Part shown: positions 1 to 8,107 of the stretch, one piece after another | Layout: each line of letters starts with the position of its first letter | How positions within the stretch are numbered: the first letter of the stretch is position 1 | Source: Lachnospiraceae bacterium | Lineage (GTDB): Bacteria; Bacillota; Clostridia; Lachnospirales; Lachnospiraceae | Direction of reading: 5' to 3' | DNA: 52,873 nucleotides | Assembly (NCBI GenBank): GCA_017635395.1 | Contig: JAGBLN010000010.1 | Coordinates: 1-52,873, forward strand | Translations under genes and position numbers: made by a program | Notes under the pieces: generated by a model | Databases searched by the model: none | What the model was told of the DNA's origin: nothing | The model's input: the letters and a program-made list of their open reading frames with translations, nothing else

Positions 1-2
1 CA

Positions 3-110
3 GCAACGCCTACACCTACAGAAGAGGGTGAACCGACAGCAACGCCTACACCTACAGAAGAGGGTGAACCGACAGCAACGCCTACACCTACAGAAGAGGG
101 CGAACCGACA
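3..110 (+). repeat. Three tandem 36-bp coding repeats
   Basis: Units at 3-38, 39-74 and 75-110 are identical except for one synonymous change in the third (ggc for ggt). Each encodes 12 residues in frame, so gain or loss of units would not shift the frame. The array probably continues left of the window. Confidence 0.9.
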
Positions 111-191
111 GCAACGCCTACACCGACACCTACGGAAGAGCCGACAGCAACGCCTACGCCGACACCAACACCAATGCCTACGGATCCGTAA
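3..191 (+). CDS. Thr-Pro repeat protein, C-terminal end only
   Basis: An open frame enters from the left edge and stops at TAA 189-191. It reads as three copies of a 12-residue unit, ATPTPTEEGEPT, followed by a looser Thr-Pro run ending in MPTDP. Such Thr-Pro runs usually act as extended, often glycosylated or wall-spanning linkers in Firmicute surface proteins. The functional domain must lie upstream of the window, so no role can be given. A similar Thr-Pro stalk occurs in the protein at 29607-30449, at the far end of the pilus and flagellar genes. The codons are highly repetitive, so the repeat number probably varies between strains. Confidence 0.75.
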   Translation, partial: ATPTPTEEGEPTATPTPTEEGEPTATPTPTEEGEPTATPTPTPTEEPTATPTPTPTPMPTDP

Positions 192-218
192 TATGAGCGG
201 CTAAGGTTTACAAAAATT

Positions 219-247
219 TTGTTATGTTAATTAAAAAGTAGTATAAT
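219..247 (+). promoter_or_regulatory. Sigma-A-type promoter for the pilus cluster
   Basis: TTGTTA at 219-224, a 17-bp spacer, and TATAAT at 242-247. The predicted transcript start, about 7 bp after the -10 box, falls almost on the ATG at 256, leaving little or no leader. Confidence 0.65.
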
Positions 248-255
248 TCTTGAAT

Positions 256-723
256 ATGGAAGAAGGAACCGTATTTGAAAGAGAATCCTTTGCGGATAAA
301 ATAGGAAGATATATCTTTCTGTTGATTATTGTGCTTATTGTGGCTGTTGGATTTTTCACATGGGCGCGTATCAGTACAGGAAGCCATAATGCACTGCAGG
401 AGGCAAGGGGCGTTAGGGCGGCTATGAAGCTCGTCAGCATTGAGTATTATGGAGGAAACGGCTCCATCTATGACCGCAATGCTTATGACGGTATGGCAAA
501 AGGCGCTGCGGATATGATAAGGACTATGTCATATTCGGATGGTGAAATAGAACTTAAGGCATGGGACGAGGCCAATAACGTGCCCATAGCCTTTACTTAC
601 CGCAGGGATCCTTATGTTATAGAATTCCGGTCAGTGGGGGATCCGCAGGATCGCGATGATGTGTGGGATGTGTACTATGCTTTTCATCTCATGCAATATA
701 CTACTGAACAGGGACCAGAATAA
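256..723 (+). CDS. Single-pass membrane protein of pilus cluster, unknown
   Basis: 156 residues from ATG 256; an in-frame TTG at 250 would add two. About 20 charged residues precede one strong membrane segment (around residues 20-38, containing YIFLLIIVLIVAVGFF), followed by a roughly 115-residue outside domain rich in Asp, Tyr and Arg. It lacks a prepilin G/FTxxE cleavage site, so it is not a classical pilin, although its shape of one N-terminal helix plus a globular domain resembles a minor pilin or PilN/PilO-like assembly protein. It is the first gene after the promoter at 219-247 and lies 75 bp before pilC, so a role in the same pilus is inferred from position. No Shine-Dalgarno sequence is visible. 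Confidence 0.7.
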   Translation: MEEGTVFERESFADKIGRYIFLLIIVLIVAVGFFTWARISTGSHNALQEARGVRAAMKLVSIEYYGGNGSIYDRNAYDGMAKGAADMIRTMSYSDGEIELKAWDEANNVPIAFTYRRDPYVIEFRSVGDPQDRDDVWDVYYAFHLMQYTTEQGPE

Positions 724-798
724 AAAATAACCGGCGGAAGTTTTGCTGAACATGTGATGAAGACATCCGTCGGATGAATATAGTATCGGAGAATACAA

Positions 799-1995
799 AT
801 GCCTGAATACAGATACCAAGCGCAGGATGGCAAAGGGGCAAATGTCCGCGGCATAATGAATGCAGTGGATGAAGCCGACCTGCAGAAAAAACTTCATAAT
901 CAGGGACTTATGCTTCTTGAGGCAAGGCTGGCCAAAAGAAAAATCACTTTGAAGCCCCTTAAGAAAAGTGAATTAGCATCTTTTTGTACAGAGATGGGAA
1001 CTATGACCCAGGCAGGCGTTCCTTTAGTCCGTTCATTAGAAATCCTGGCAGGGAATGAGTCCATTACTCCCTATGAGAAAGCACTTTATACGGAGCTTCG
1101 TGACAGGGTGGTACAGGGTGTAGCCCTTTCCACTACTATGGAGCGTCTTTATCCGGCGTTTCCACCTTTACTTATATATATGTTCAGGGCAGCTGAATCG
1201 TCTGGTAATCTGGATGTTACCGCACTTAACCTTGCTGACCAGTATACCAGGGAAAACCAGCTGGAGGAGAATACAAAAAGCGCGCTTGTTTATCCTAAAA
1301 TACTGATTGCGCTTATCATAGCGGTAGTTATGATAATATTCGGCTATGTTATGCCCCAGTTCCAGGAACTCTTTGACCAGATGCCGAGTCTTCCTTTGAC
1401 TACGCGTCTTCTTATGTGGATCAGCGATTTTGTATCAAACTACTGGATCGGAATAATAATCGGCGGTGCGCTTTGCTGGTTCTTTGCCAGGATGCTGCTT
1501 CGTGTTCCTGCCATAAGGATGGTAGTTGATACGGTCAAAACCAAGGCTCCTTTAATCGGCAAGCTTAATAAGACTATATATTCGGCAAGGTTTGCAAGGA
1601 CATTAAGCTCGCTTTATTCAGCAGGCATACCTGTAGACAGGTGTGTTGTAATTGCAAGGCAGACTATAGGAAATGCTTATGTAGAGAGCCAGTTTGACGA
1701 TGTGACTAAGGCGATACAGTCCGGTGAATCATTGTCTGACGCAATAGATAAGGTTGACGGATTCATAAAGAAACTTCCTTCCGTTATCAGGGTAGGTGAA
1801 GAAACCGGCAAGCTTGATAACATGCTGGTTTCCATTGCAAATGACCTGGATTTTAAAGCTGCCCAGGCACTTGCAAGGCTTGTAAAGTATATTGAGCCTG
1901 TTACCATAGTCATTATGGCTATTGTAGTAGGCTTTGTAATGATAGGTGTCATTACCCCTATATATCAGTCCTATGCAACTATCGGTGCAGGCTGA
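799..1995 (+). CDS. pilC: Type IV pilus inner-membrane platform protein PilC
   Basis: 398 residues, the usual length for the PilC/GspF family. Two repeated helical GspF domains (about residues 65-190 and 270-390) are each followed by hydrophobic segments, with a final membrane helix containing IEPVTIVIMAIVVGFVMIG. The short N-terminal part (MPEYRYQAQDGKG) is typical. PilC is the membrane base on which the PilB ATPase acts to add pilin to the growing fibre. The next gene follows after 28 bp. The GspF fold is shared with type II secretion and competence systems, but the PilM/N/O and PilB neighbours favour a pilus. Confidence 0.92.
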   Translation: MPEYRYQAQDGKGANVRGIMNAVDEADLQKKLHNQGLMLLEARLAKRKITLKPLKKSELASFCTEMGTMTQAGVPLVRSLEILAGNESITPYEKALYTELRDRVVQGVALSTTMERLYPAFPPLLIYMFRAAESSGNLDVTALNLADQYTRENQLEENTKSALVYPKILIALIIAVVMIIFGYVMPQFQELFDQMPSLPLTTRLLMWISDFVSNYWIGIIIGGALCWFFARMLLRVPAIRMVVDTVKTKAPLIGKLNKTIYSARFARTLSSLYSAGIPVDRCVVIARQTIGNAYVESQFDDVTKAIQSGESLSDAIDKVDGFIKKLPSVIRVGEETGKLDNMLVSIANDLDFKAAQALARLVKYIEPVTIVIMAIVVGFVMIGVITPIYQSYATIGAG

Positions 1996-2023
1996 GTAAA
2001 AATAAAGGGAATTTGGAGGAGAT

Positions 2024-3496
2024 ATGTCAGTAAGTGTATTTTTATCCAACAGGAGCATACAGGTCGTTATAGGCGACGGCAGGAGCAAAAGGGCAAAGAT
2101 AGAACGCTTTTTTGAGGATGATGTTCCTGAAGGTACTTTGTTGAATGGTACCATAATTAATGAAAAAGCGCTTGAGGATACTATCAGGGGAACCTGGAGC
2201 AGGCACAATATCAAAGAAAGAAATGTTGACCTTGTTTTAAACAGCCCTCATCTTATGGCGCGAAGGATTGAGATGCCTTGTCTTACCGGACAAAAGGCAA
2301 CAAATTACATAATGAATGAGGCGGATGAAAAGGATATCGCAAGATTTACGGATCCTGTGATCGGCTGGTATCCCCTTGTAAAGAATAAAAAGACCCAGAA
2401 TGTTGTATCTGAGACTGCGGAAAAGGAATTCATTGAGACCTATGTAAAGATATTCGGTGCAGTAGGAATTAAGCTGAATTCCATCCACAACGGCATAAAC
2501 CTTGCGGTTAATATGATGCAGACTCAGGTTGGACGCGGTACTGTGGTTTATATGATACTTGACGGTATGACCCTTACCACCATGCTTTTTACAGGCGGTG
2601 CATATTTCAATAACCTTAGTACCCGTGTTTATTCACAGCCGGGAACCATTGAATTTGCAGGCGAGATAAGGAACGCCGTATCAGCTATCCGGCAGTTTGC
2701 CACCGCACAGCATATAGAGGAGCAGATAAGCGACATATATGTAGCGGGGCTTAGCGTGGATGAAATGACTTCACTGGTGTCAGAGATGCAGGGGTATCCT
2801 CTGGCAGATGTCATCAAGCCTATAGTGTGTCCTCCTAATGTTTCCATGAGAACCGGACGGGAAAAATTTGGCTCATTTATTTTCTCTTTTGCAGGGCTTT
2901 TTGATACGGTGGGCGGACTTACGCTTCTTGAGGCACTTAAAAAAAGTTCTACAAAATATGAAACAAAAAAGAATGTGCTCAAGGTGATAATTCCTTATAT
3001 CATTGTTTCACTGATACTGTTAATAGCATCAGTCTCGATTCTGGTGGTGATGATCGGAAAGTCTGCAAAGCTTGCGATGCTGCGTGTATATAACTCTGAT
3101 GCGGCTGTGCTTGCGGCATCGGCTGAATATGACGGTATGGTAATGGAGGCGTCGATGTTAGGGCGCGCCCAGGGAAGTGCCGACCTGCTGGAAGAGTATA
3201 TTGATTCTTATCCTAAGCCGGATTCGGATGTTAATGAAGCTATAAGCCGTGCGGCAAGGGATGAGAATGTCCAGGTTTCATATGATTCCTACAGTGCAGC
3301 TACCGGTGTGCTGAATCTGATGGCTACAGGAAGGACTGTTGAAAGGATCAATAAGTTTATAGCTAATCTTATGGCATTGGATATTTTTGAAAATGTTGAT
3401 TATACAGGATATACATTCAATGAAGGGGATAATACCTGGTCCATAAATGTAACATGTACTCTTGCAGAGGGAAAAGAGGGGAACGATGGAAACTAA
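2024..3496 (+). CDS. PilM-PilN fusion, pilus alignment subcomplex
   Basis: 490 residues with a clear GGAGGAG ribosome site. Residues 1 to about 310 look like the actin-fold ATPase PilM (N-terminal MSVSVFLSNRSIQVVIGDG, later IEFAGEIRNAVSAIRQF). A single membrane helix follows near residues 325-347, then a periplasm-type domain of about 140 residues resembling PilN. In most bacteria these are two proteins, with cytoplasmic PilM binding the PilN tail. A single chain resembles GspL of type II secretion in layout. It overlaps pilO by 11 bp, suggesting coupled translation. The fusion is read directly from one uninterrupted frame; the PilN assignment is by position and topology. Confidence 0.8.
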   Translation: MSVSVFLSNRSIQVVIGDGRSKRAKIERFFEDDVPEGTLLNGTIINEKALEDTIRGTWSRHNIKERNVDLVLNSPHLMARRIEMPCLTGQKATNYIMNEADEKDIARFTDPVIGWYPLVKNKKTQNVVSETAEKEFIETYVKIFGAVGIKLNSIHNGINLAVNMMQTQVGRGTVVYMILDGMTLTTMLFTGGAYFNNLSTRVYSQPGTIEFAGEIRNAVSAIRQFATAQHIEEQISDIYVAGLSVDEMTSLVSEMQGYPLADVIKPIVCPPNVSMRTGREKFGSFIFSFAGLFDTVGGLTLLEALKKSSTKYETKKNVLKVIIPYIIVSLILLIASVSILVVMIGKSAKLAMLRVYNSDAAVLAASAEYDGMVMEASMLGRAQGSADLLEEYIDSYPKPDSDVNEAISRAARDENVQVSYDSYSAATGVLNLMATGRTVERINKFIANLMALDIFENVDYTGYTFNEGDNTWSINVTCTLAEGKEGNDGN

Positions 3497-4298
3497 GATT
3501 ACAGAGCGGGACAAAAAACTGCTTTATATACTCGGATTTATTGTTATAGCATTTATTTTCGGCTGGCTCATTATGAGGCCTATGCTAGTTACGATTAACA
3601 AGACGGAAGAGTCTATCATAGCAGCAGAAAATCTTAAGCGCCAGAACGAATTCAAAGTGAATGGTATAACTACTGCAGGAACTCTTGTGGAAAGGTTCAG
3701 GACTGATCTGGATGATTCCATGGCAGAGTATTATGAGCCGATGGACAGCTCTGAAATCGATAAGATGATTACTTCGTATGTCCTGAAAAAGGGACTGTAT
3801 GCAAAAGATCTGATAATATCCATGCCTGCTGAACCGGTTGAAGAGGTTCCTTATGAGTATTCCGAGGCTGCTGCAAAGGCTGAAAGGCTTCAGTCGCTGG
3901 CGGATGAAGGATACCTTTCTGGTGATCCCGATTCTGTGAGCACCGATTCAGCCTTAGGGACGCTTTTTGAATATTCGGAATCTCCTATGGAGGCGTACAC
4001 AGATGCTAAGGATAACGTTGCAACTACGTCTTCAGCCGGGGTATACTGCGCTGAAATCACGATAGTCATGACAGGCAATCCGGATACGGAGCAGGCACTT
4101 CTTGACGAAGTTATGTATATGCCTTCCGTAAGGCTTACTGGTTTTGCCTGGGATGATGTGGCACCGGTTGCCGTGACTGACGAGGAAGGCATGACGGAGA
4201 TTGTTGAAAGTAATGACAAACAGCTTACTGTAATGATGAACCTGTATATGTATGACAAGGATTCTGCAGGCTTAGCACAGGCTGATGATGAGAATTAA
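3486..4298 (+). CDS. pilO: PilO-like pilus assembly membrane protein
   Basis: 270 residues from ATG 3486, preceded by AGAGGGG. The in-frame TTG at 3462 has no ribosome site and would lengthen the overlap with the upstream gene, so ATG is preferred. There is a short cytoplasmic N-terminus, one membrane helix (about residues 13-32) and a coiled, acidic outer domain. This topology and its place after the PilM-PilN gene fit PilO, which pairs with PilN to align the pilus machine. Sequence conservation in this family is low, so the call rests largely on topology and order. It is 40 bp upstream of pilB. Confidence 0.75.
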   Translation: METKITERDKKLLYILGFIVIAFIFGWLIMRPMLVTINKTEESIIAAENLKRQNEFKVNGITTAGTLVERFRTDLDDSMAEYYEPMDSSEIDKMITSYVLKKGLYAKDLIISMPAEPVEEVPYEYSEAAAKAERLQSLADEGYLSGDPDSVSTDSALGTLFEYSESPMEAYTDAKDNVATTSSAGVYCAEITIVMTGNPDTEQALLDEVMYMPSVRLTGFAWDDVAPVAVTDEEGMTEIVESNDKQLTVMMNLYMYDKDSAGLAQADDEN

Positions 4299-4339
4299 AC
4301 TCATTTTATAATATAGAAAACCGTATAGGGGAGTAGGGA

Positions 4340-6028
4340 ATGGATAATAAAGCGATAAAGGAAATACGATTAGGCGACCTGATGGTCAGCGCCGGTTATA
4401 TAACCGATGAACAGCTGGGCGAGGCACTTGCACTGCAGAAACAGGATCGTTCCAAGCGTATAGGCCAGATCCTTATAGAACAGGGTTATGTGTCGGAAAG
4501 GCAGATGCTTTCGGCACTTGCTGACCGTCTGCAGACAAGCCTTATTGATATATCAACATATCCGGTGGATGAGGATGCAGTAAATACCATACCGGTGCAG
4601 ATGGCACAGCACTATCTTATGCTGCCTGTAGCCATCCATGACGGCGTGCTGACTGTCGCGCTTAACGATCCTCTGAATCTGTATGCGCTGGAAGACATAA
4701 GACAGACCAGCGGTATGAATTTAAGTACCCTGTTAGCGGAGGCGGAGCCTCTTAAGAATGCAATTACTTATCATTATGCGGCAGTCAAGACCAGGCAGGC
4801 TGCGGCAAATGCCAGCGAGAGCGCAACCACCAGCGATACACAGGAAGTCATTATTGATGCTGGCGTAAGTGCGGATGATGCTCCTATCATAAACCTGGTT
4901 AACTCGCTTCTTGATAAGGCTTATCAGGATGGTGCATCCGATGTGCATATTGAACCTTTTGAAAAAGAAATCTTAGTCCGCATGCGTACCGATGGCGTAC
5001 TGCTTAACTATATGACCCTGAACAAAAATGTGCAGGGGGCACTTGTTGCACGCATAAAGATCATGGGCGAGCTGGATATCGCTGAGAGGCGAGTCCCTCA
5101 GGATGGACATTTCCGTATTAGGATCAGGGAGCAGATAGTTAATGTTCGTGTGAGCGTTATTCCTACTGTTTTTGGTGAAAAGGTGGTAATGCGTATCCTG
5201 GCATCCAATTCCGAAATAGACCGAAGCGAGACTTTCGGCATGTCTCCTGAAAACTATCAGAAATTTGCCAGGATGTTAAAGTCTCCCAACGGGCTTATCT
5301 ATATCACGGGACCTACCGGATCCGGTAAGACCACAACTCTTTATATGGCTCTGGGCTCGCTTTCCACAAAGCCTGTTAATATATCCACTATCGAGGACCC
5401 TGTGGAGAAAAACCTGCCGCATCTTAACCAGATGCAGGTTCATCCTATGGCCGGTCTTACCTTTGAACTGGGACTAAGGGCGCTCTTAAGACAGGACCCG
5501 GATATCATTATGGTGGGTGAGACCAGAGACCCGGAGACTGCAAGCATATCGCTGAGGGCCGCTATAACAGGTCACCTTGTGCTTTCCACTTTGCATACAA
5601 ACGATGCAACATCTACAATAATAAGGCTGATAGACATGGGGGCTGAACCCTATCTGCTGTCATCGGCGCTTGTGGGGGCTGTGGCGCAGCGTCTGATGAG
5701 GAAAGTATGTCCTTACTGCAGCCAGGTTACGGGGCTTGATGAGTCGGAGATAGCTTTTATAGGAAGGGATATACCTACGGCAAAGAGAGCCTGCGGCTGT
5801 GCAAAATGCCACAATACGGGGTATTCTGGACGAATTGCTGTACATGAGGTGCTGGTTGCTGACAAGAATGTCAGGAACATGATTACTTCGGGAGCGACAG
5901 CAAGTGAAATAACCAATTATGCGATACAGTATCAGGGTATGGAAACCATAAAGCAGGCAGGCATCAGGCTGGTTGAGGAGGGAATCACCACTATGGAAGA
6001 ACTGCAGAGGATTGCATACAATGACTGA
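4340..6028 (+). CDS. pilB: Type IV pilus extension ATPase PilB
   Basis: 562 residues, full length for PilB/GspE. An N-terminal MshEN-like domain (residues 1-150) has RLG at 10-12 and the repeat-like helices that bind cyclic di-GMP in characterised relatives. Walker A GPTGSGKT is at 324-331. An Asp box and Walker B motif follow (DPDIIMVGETRD), then the His box (LSTLHTND). A four-cysteine zinc site, CPYC with CGCAKC, lies in the C-terminal domain, as expected for extension ATPases and not for PilT. The enzyme powers pilin addition through PilC. No pilT retraction ATPase is in the window. Confidence 0.95.
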   Translation: MDNKAIKEIRLGDLMVSAGYITDEQLGEALALQKQDRSKRIGQILIEQGYVSERQMLSALADRLQTSLIDISTYPVDEDAVNTIPVQMAQHYLMLPVAIHDGVLTVALNDPLNLYALEDIRQTSGMNLSTLLAEAEPLKNAITYHYAAVKTRQAAANASESATTSDTQEVIIDAGVSADDAPIINLVNSLLDKAYQDGASDVHIEPFEKEILVRMRTDGVLLNYMTLNKNVQGALVARIKIMGELDIAERRVPQDGHFRIRIREQIVNVRVSVIPTVFGEKVVMRILASNSEIDRSETFGMSPENYQKFARMLKSPNGLIYITGPTGSGKTTTLYMALGSLSTKPVNISTIEDPVEKNLPHLNQMQVHPMAGLTFELGLRALLRQDPDIIMVGETRDPETASISLRAAITGHLVLSTLHTNDATSTIIRLIDMGAEPYLLSSALVGAVAQRLMRKVCPYCSQVTGLDESEIAFIGRDIPTAKRACGCAKCHNTGYSGRIAVHEVLVADKNVRNMITSGATASEITNYAIQYQGMETIKQAGIRLVEEGITTMEELQRIAYND

Positions 6029-6089
6029 TAAACGGTCATAAGGCAATACATAATTGATATGAAAATATAAAAAAAATTGTTTTAGGGGT

Positions 6090-6119
6090 TTGAAATCGGT
6101 ACGCCTTGTCCGATATAAT
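6090..6119 (+). promoter_or_regulatory. Pilin promoter with overlapping sigma-A and sigma-28 motifs
   Basis: TTGAAA 6090-6095, 18 bp, TATAAT 6114-6119 would serve sigma-A. Overlapping this, TGAA 6091-6094, 14 bp, TCCGATAT 6109-6116 resembles the sigma-28 pattern TAAA-N15-GCCGATAT. The same TCCGATAT core precedes flbD at 6801-6808. Which factor uses it is not known. Confidence 0.6.
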
Positions 6120-6181
6120 AGTTAGTGAGAGAGCAAAGGCTCTATACAAAAAGATAATAAATTCTCAAGGAGGGAATAAAA

Positions 6182-6673
6182 ATGGCAAAGAAGAATTCAC
6201 TTAAGGCATTATCCAAGAACAAAGGTTTTACACTGGTTGAGCTGATCGTAGTACTGGTTATCCTTGCTATCTTAGCAGCTATCCTTGTTCCTACACTTTT
6301 AGGATACATTGACAGAGCCCGTTCCGAGAAGGATTTCGCTACAGCGCAGTCAATTCGTGTGGCAGCCCAGGCTGAGGCTGATGAGATTTATGGTAAGAAT
6401 ATTACATCTGCAATGGATGGTAATAATAAGGTTACTAAGGACGGGCTTCTGGGGTATAAGGATAAGATCTTTAAACTTGTAGGTGCAACAGTAACAGGAA
6501 CTGGTAGTAAGGCAACAGCTACTCTCGATGGCCAGGCAATTGATATTAAAGATGTAAGTTTATCAGACAATCAGATTACCGGTATAATAGTTCAGGTAGG
6601 AAGTACTACTAAGTTCTACAAGTATACTACAAACACCAATACCTGGGAATCAACGGAATCAGATAAATTATAA
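6182..6673 (+). CDS. pilA: Major type IV pilin
   Basis: 163 residues behind a strong AAGGAGG site. A 15-residue basic leader ends in Gly, followed by FTLVELIVVLVILAILAA: the class III prepilin cleavage site with Glu at mature position 5 and the hydrophobic assembly helix. The remaining part of about 120 residues is rich in Thr, Ser and Lys with no cysteines, so no disulfide-closed loop is possible. A prepilin peptidase is needed to mature it and is not in the window. It has its own promoter and a terminator, consistent with much higher expression than the assembly genes. A minor pilin or competence pseudopilin is possible but less likely. Confidence 0.93.
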   Translation: MAKKNSLKALSKNKGFTLVELIVVLVILAILAAILVPTLLGYIDRARSEKDFATAQSIRVAAQAEADEIYGKNITSAMDGNNKVTKDGLLGYKDKIFKLVGATVTGTGSKATATLDGQAIDIKDVSLSDNQITGIIVQVGSTTKFYKYTTNTNTWESTESDKL

Positions 6674-6724
6674 ACGAATCCATAACTAAGCTTTATCATA
6701 AAAATGGTATAAAGTACTTTTCGG

Positions 6725-6756
6725 AAGGCACGGCGGATAAGCGCCGTGCCTTTTTT
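6725..6756 (+). terminator. Rho-independent terminator after pilin
   Basis: A perfect 9-bp GC-rich stem, 6727-6735 with 6742-6750, a 6-nt loop and a run of six T. It separates the pilus cluster from the flagellar operon. Confidence 0.92.
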
Positions 6757-6780
6757 ATTAATTTACATAATTTTAATATG

Positions 6781-6808
6781 TAAACAAAATTCCCCCAAAA
6801 TCCGATAT
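6781..6808 (+). promoter_or_regulatory. Sigma-28-type promoter of the motility superoperon
   Basis: TAAA 6781-6784, 16 bp, TCCGATAT 6801-6808, a close match to the sigma-D/FliA consensus TAAA-N15-GCCGATAT. A TATAAT at 6815-6820 lies just downstream but has no -35 match. Confidence 0.65.
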
Positions 6809-6893
6809 ATTTGATATAATACCCCTTGTGGGCATCACATTTAAATCCGTCCGGATACAGGATCTTCGTATTGGGCCCTTGGAGGATGATCAA

Positions 6894-7085
6894 GTGATCG
6901 AAGTAACCAGGATAAATGGCTCTGTAGTGCTGATAAACAGTGACCTTATAGAGTGCGTGGAGGAAACTCCCGACAGCGTGATAACGCTTACTACGGGACG
7001 TCGTCTCATAGTAAAAGAAAGTAGACAAGACATCAAAAATCTTGTAAAATCCTATAAGCAGGAAATCTATGGTACGATTCCGTGA
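6894..7085 (+). CDS. flbD: FlbD family flagellar protein
   Basis: 63 residues from GTG 6894, eight bases after GGAGG 6881-6885. The core TRINGSVVLINSDLIE and EETPDSVITLTTGRRL match the small FlbD/YlzI family found in Gram-positive and spirochaete flagellar operons, where its exact task is not known. The frame is open back to a GTG at 6828, which would add 22 residues, but the ribosome site and family length favour 6894. It is the first gene of the superoperon, 110 bp before motA. Confidence 0.88.
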   Translation: MIEVTRINGSVVLINSDLIECVEETPDSVITLTTGRRLIVKESRQDIKNLVKSYKQEIYGTIP

Positions 7086-7195
7086 AAATGGGCGGAAATC
7101 GTGCTTTGATTTCGTGTTTTTGTGTTTATTTTTGCGATTGGTAAGCCTTTGGATAAGCGTCTGAGGCTATATGATATAGGAGAAAGCAGGGGAAA

Positions 7196-7996
7196 ATGGA
7201 TCTAGCGTCATTAATCGGAATGGTCGTGTGCGCGTTCATGATCATTTTCGGTATCGTGTACAGCTCAAACGGTATCAATTTCGGTGCCATGGTAAACTTC
7301 ATAGACGTACAGTCTGCCATCATTACTTTCGGTGGTGCGTTCTGTGCGGTTTTGGTGTGCAACAGCATGCCGGATTTCATAGCCGGCCTAAAGAGTATCA
7401 CTCTTATTTTTAAGCCGCCAAAGCTTAATGCCCCCGATATCATCAAGAAAATAATAGAACTGTCGAATGTAGCCCGTAAGGAAGGCCTCCTTTCCCTGGA
7501 AGAGGCGGCATCGGATATTGATGATGCTTTTCTGAAGAAAGGCATACTGCTTATTGTCGACGGTACCGATCCTGAACTGGTACGAGGCATTATGGAAACC
7601 GAGCTGGACAATATTGACGGAAGACATAAGAAGAAGATCAAGTTCTGGCAGGACGTTGCGTCCATGGGACCTGCCTGGGGTATGATCGGTACCCTTATCG
7701 GTCTTATAAACATGCTTCAGAACATGTCCGATGCGGCGGCTATCGGACCGTCCATGGCGGTGGCTCTTATTACCACGCTGTACGGTTCCATGCTTGCCAA
7801 CTGGATATGTACGCCTACATCCACAAAGCTTGCAGTGTTTAATGACATGGAGATACAGGTCAAGGAGATAATGATAGAAGGTCTGCTTTCAATACAGGCA
7901 GGTGAGAACCCTCGTGTAATCGAGGAAAAGCTTAAGTCGTTCCTGGCACCTAAGGACAGAGGTACCAGTGAAGAGGGGGCTGAAGGCGCAGGCTGA
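7196..7996 (+). CDS. motA: Flagellar stator protein MotA
   Basis: 266 residues with four membrane segments, two at the start and two near residues 155-205, and a large cytoplasmic loop between them that contacts the rotor protein FliG. The conserved region GMIGTLIGLINML and the following PSMAVALITTLYG contain the prolines needed for torque generation. With MotB it forms the proton channel of the stator. MotB follows after 111 bp. The acidic C-terminal tail is short and ordinary. Confidence 0.95.
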   Translation: MDLASLIGMVVCAFMIIFGIVYSSNGINFGAMVNFIDVQSAIITFGGAFCAVLVCNSMPDFIAGLKSITLIFKPPKLNAPDIIKKIIELSNVARKEGLLSLEEAASDIDDAFLKKGILLIVDGTDPELVRGIMETELDNIDGRHKKKIKFWQDVASMGPAWGMIGTLIGLINMLQNMSDAAAIGPSMAVALITTLYGSMLANWICTPTSTKLAVFNDMEIQVKEIMIEGLLSIQAGENPRVIEEKLKSFLAPKDRGTSEEGAEGAG

Positions 7997-8107
7997 TTTA
8001 GATTTTACGGCTGTCCGGCGGTCATAATATGATAAACCGGAACGGATGATTTATAAGGCAGACTCTGAGCAGCTACATTGCTGTGACAGATAGCGGAGAC
8101 AGAAACT

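Noticed and set aside
3-110. Direct repeats suggesting a CRISPR array
   Set aside because: The repeats are contiguous, without spacers, and encode an in-frame Thr-Pro protein.
6828-6893. Longer FlbD from GTG 6828
   Set aside because: GGAGG with GTG 6894 gives normal family length; the extension has no family match, though a leaderless start cannot be fully excluded.
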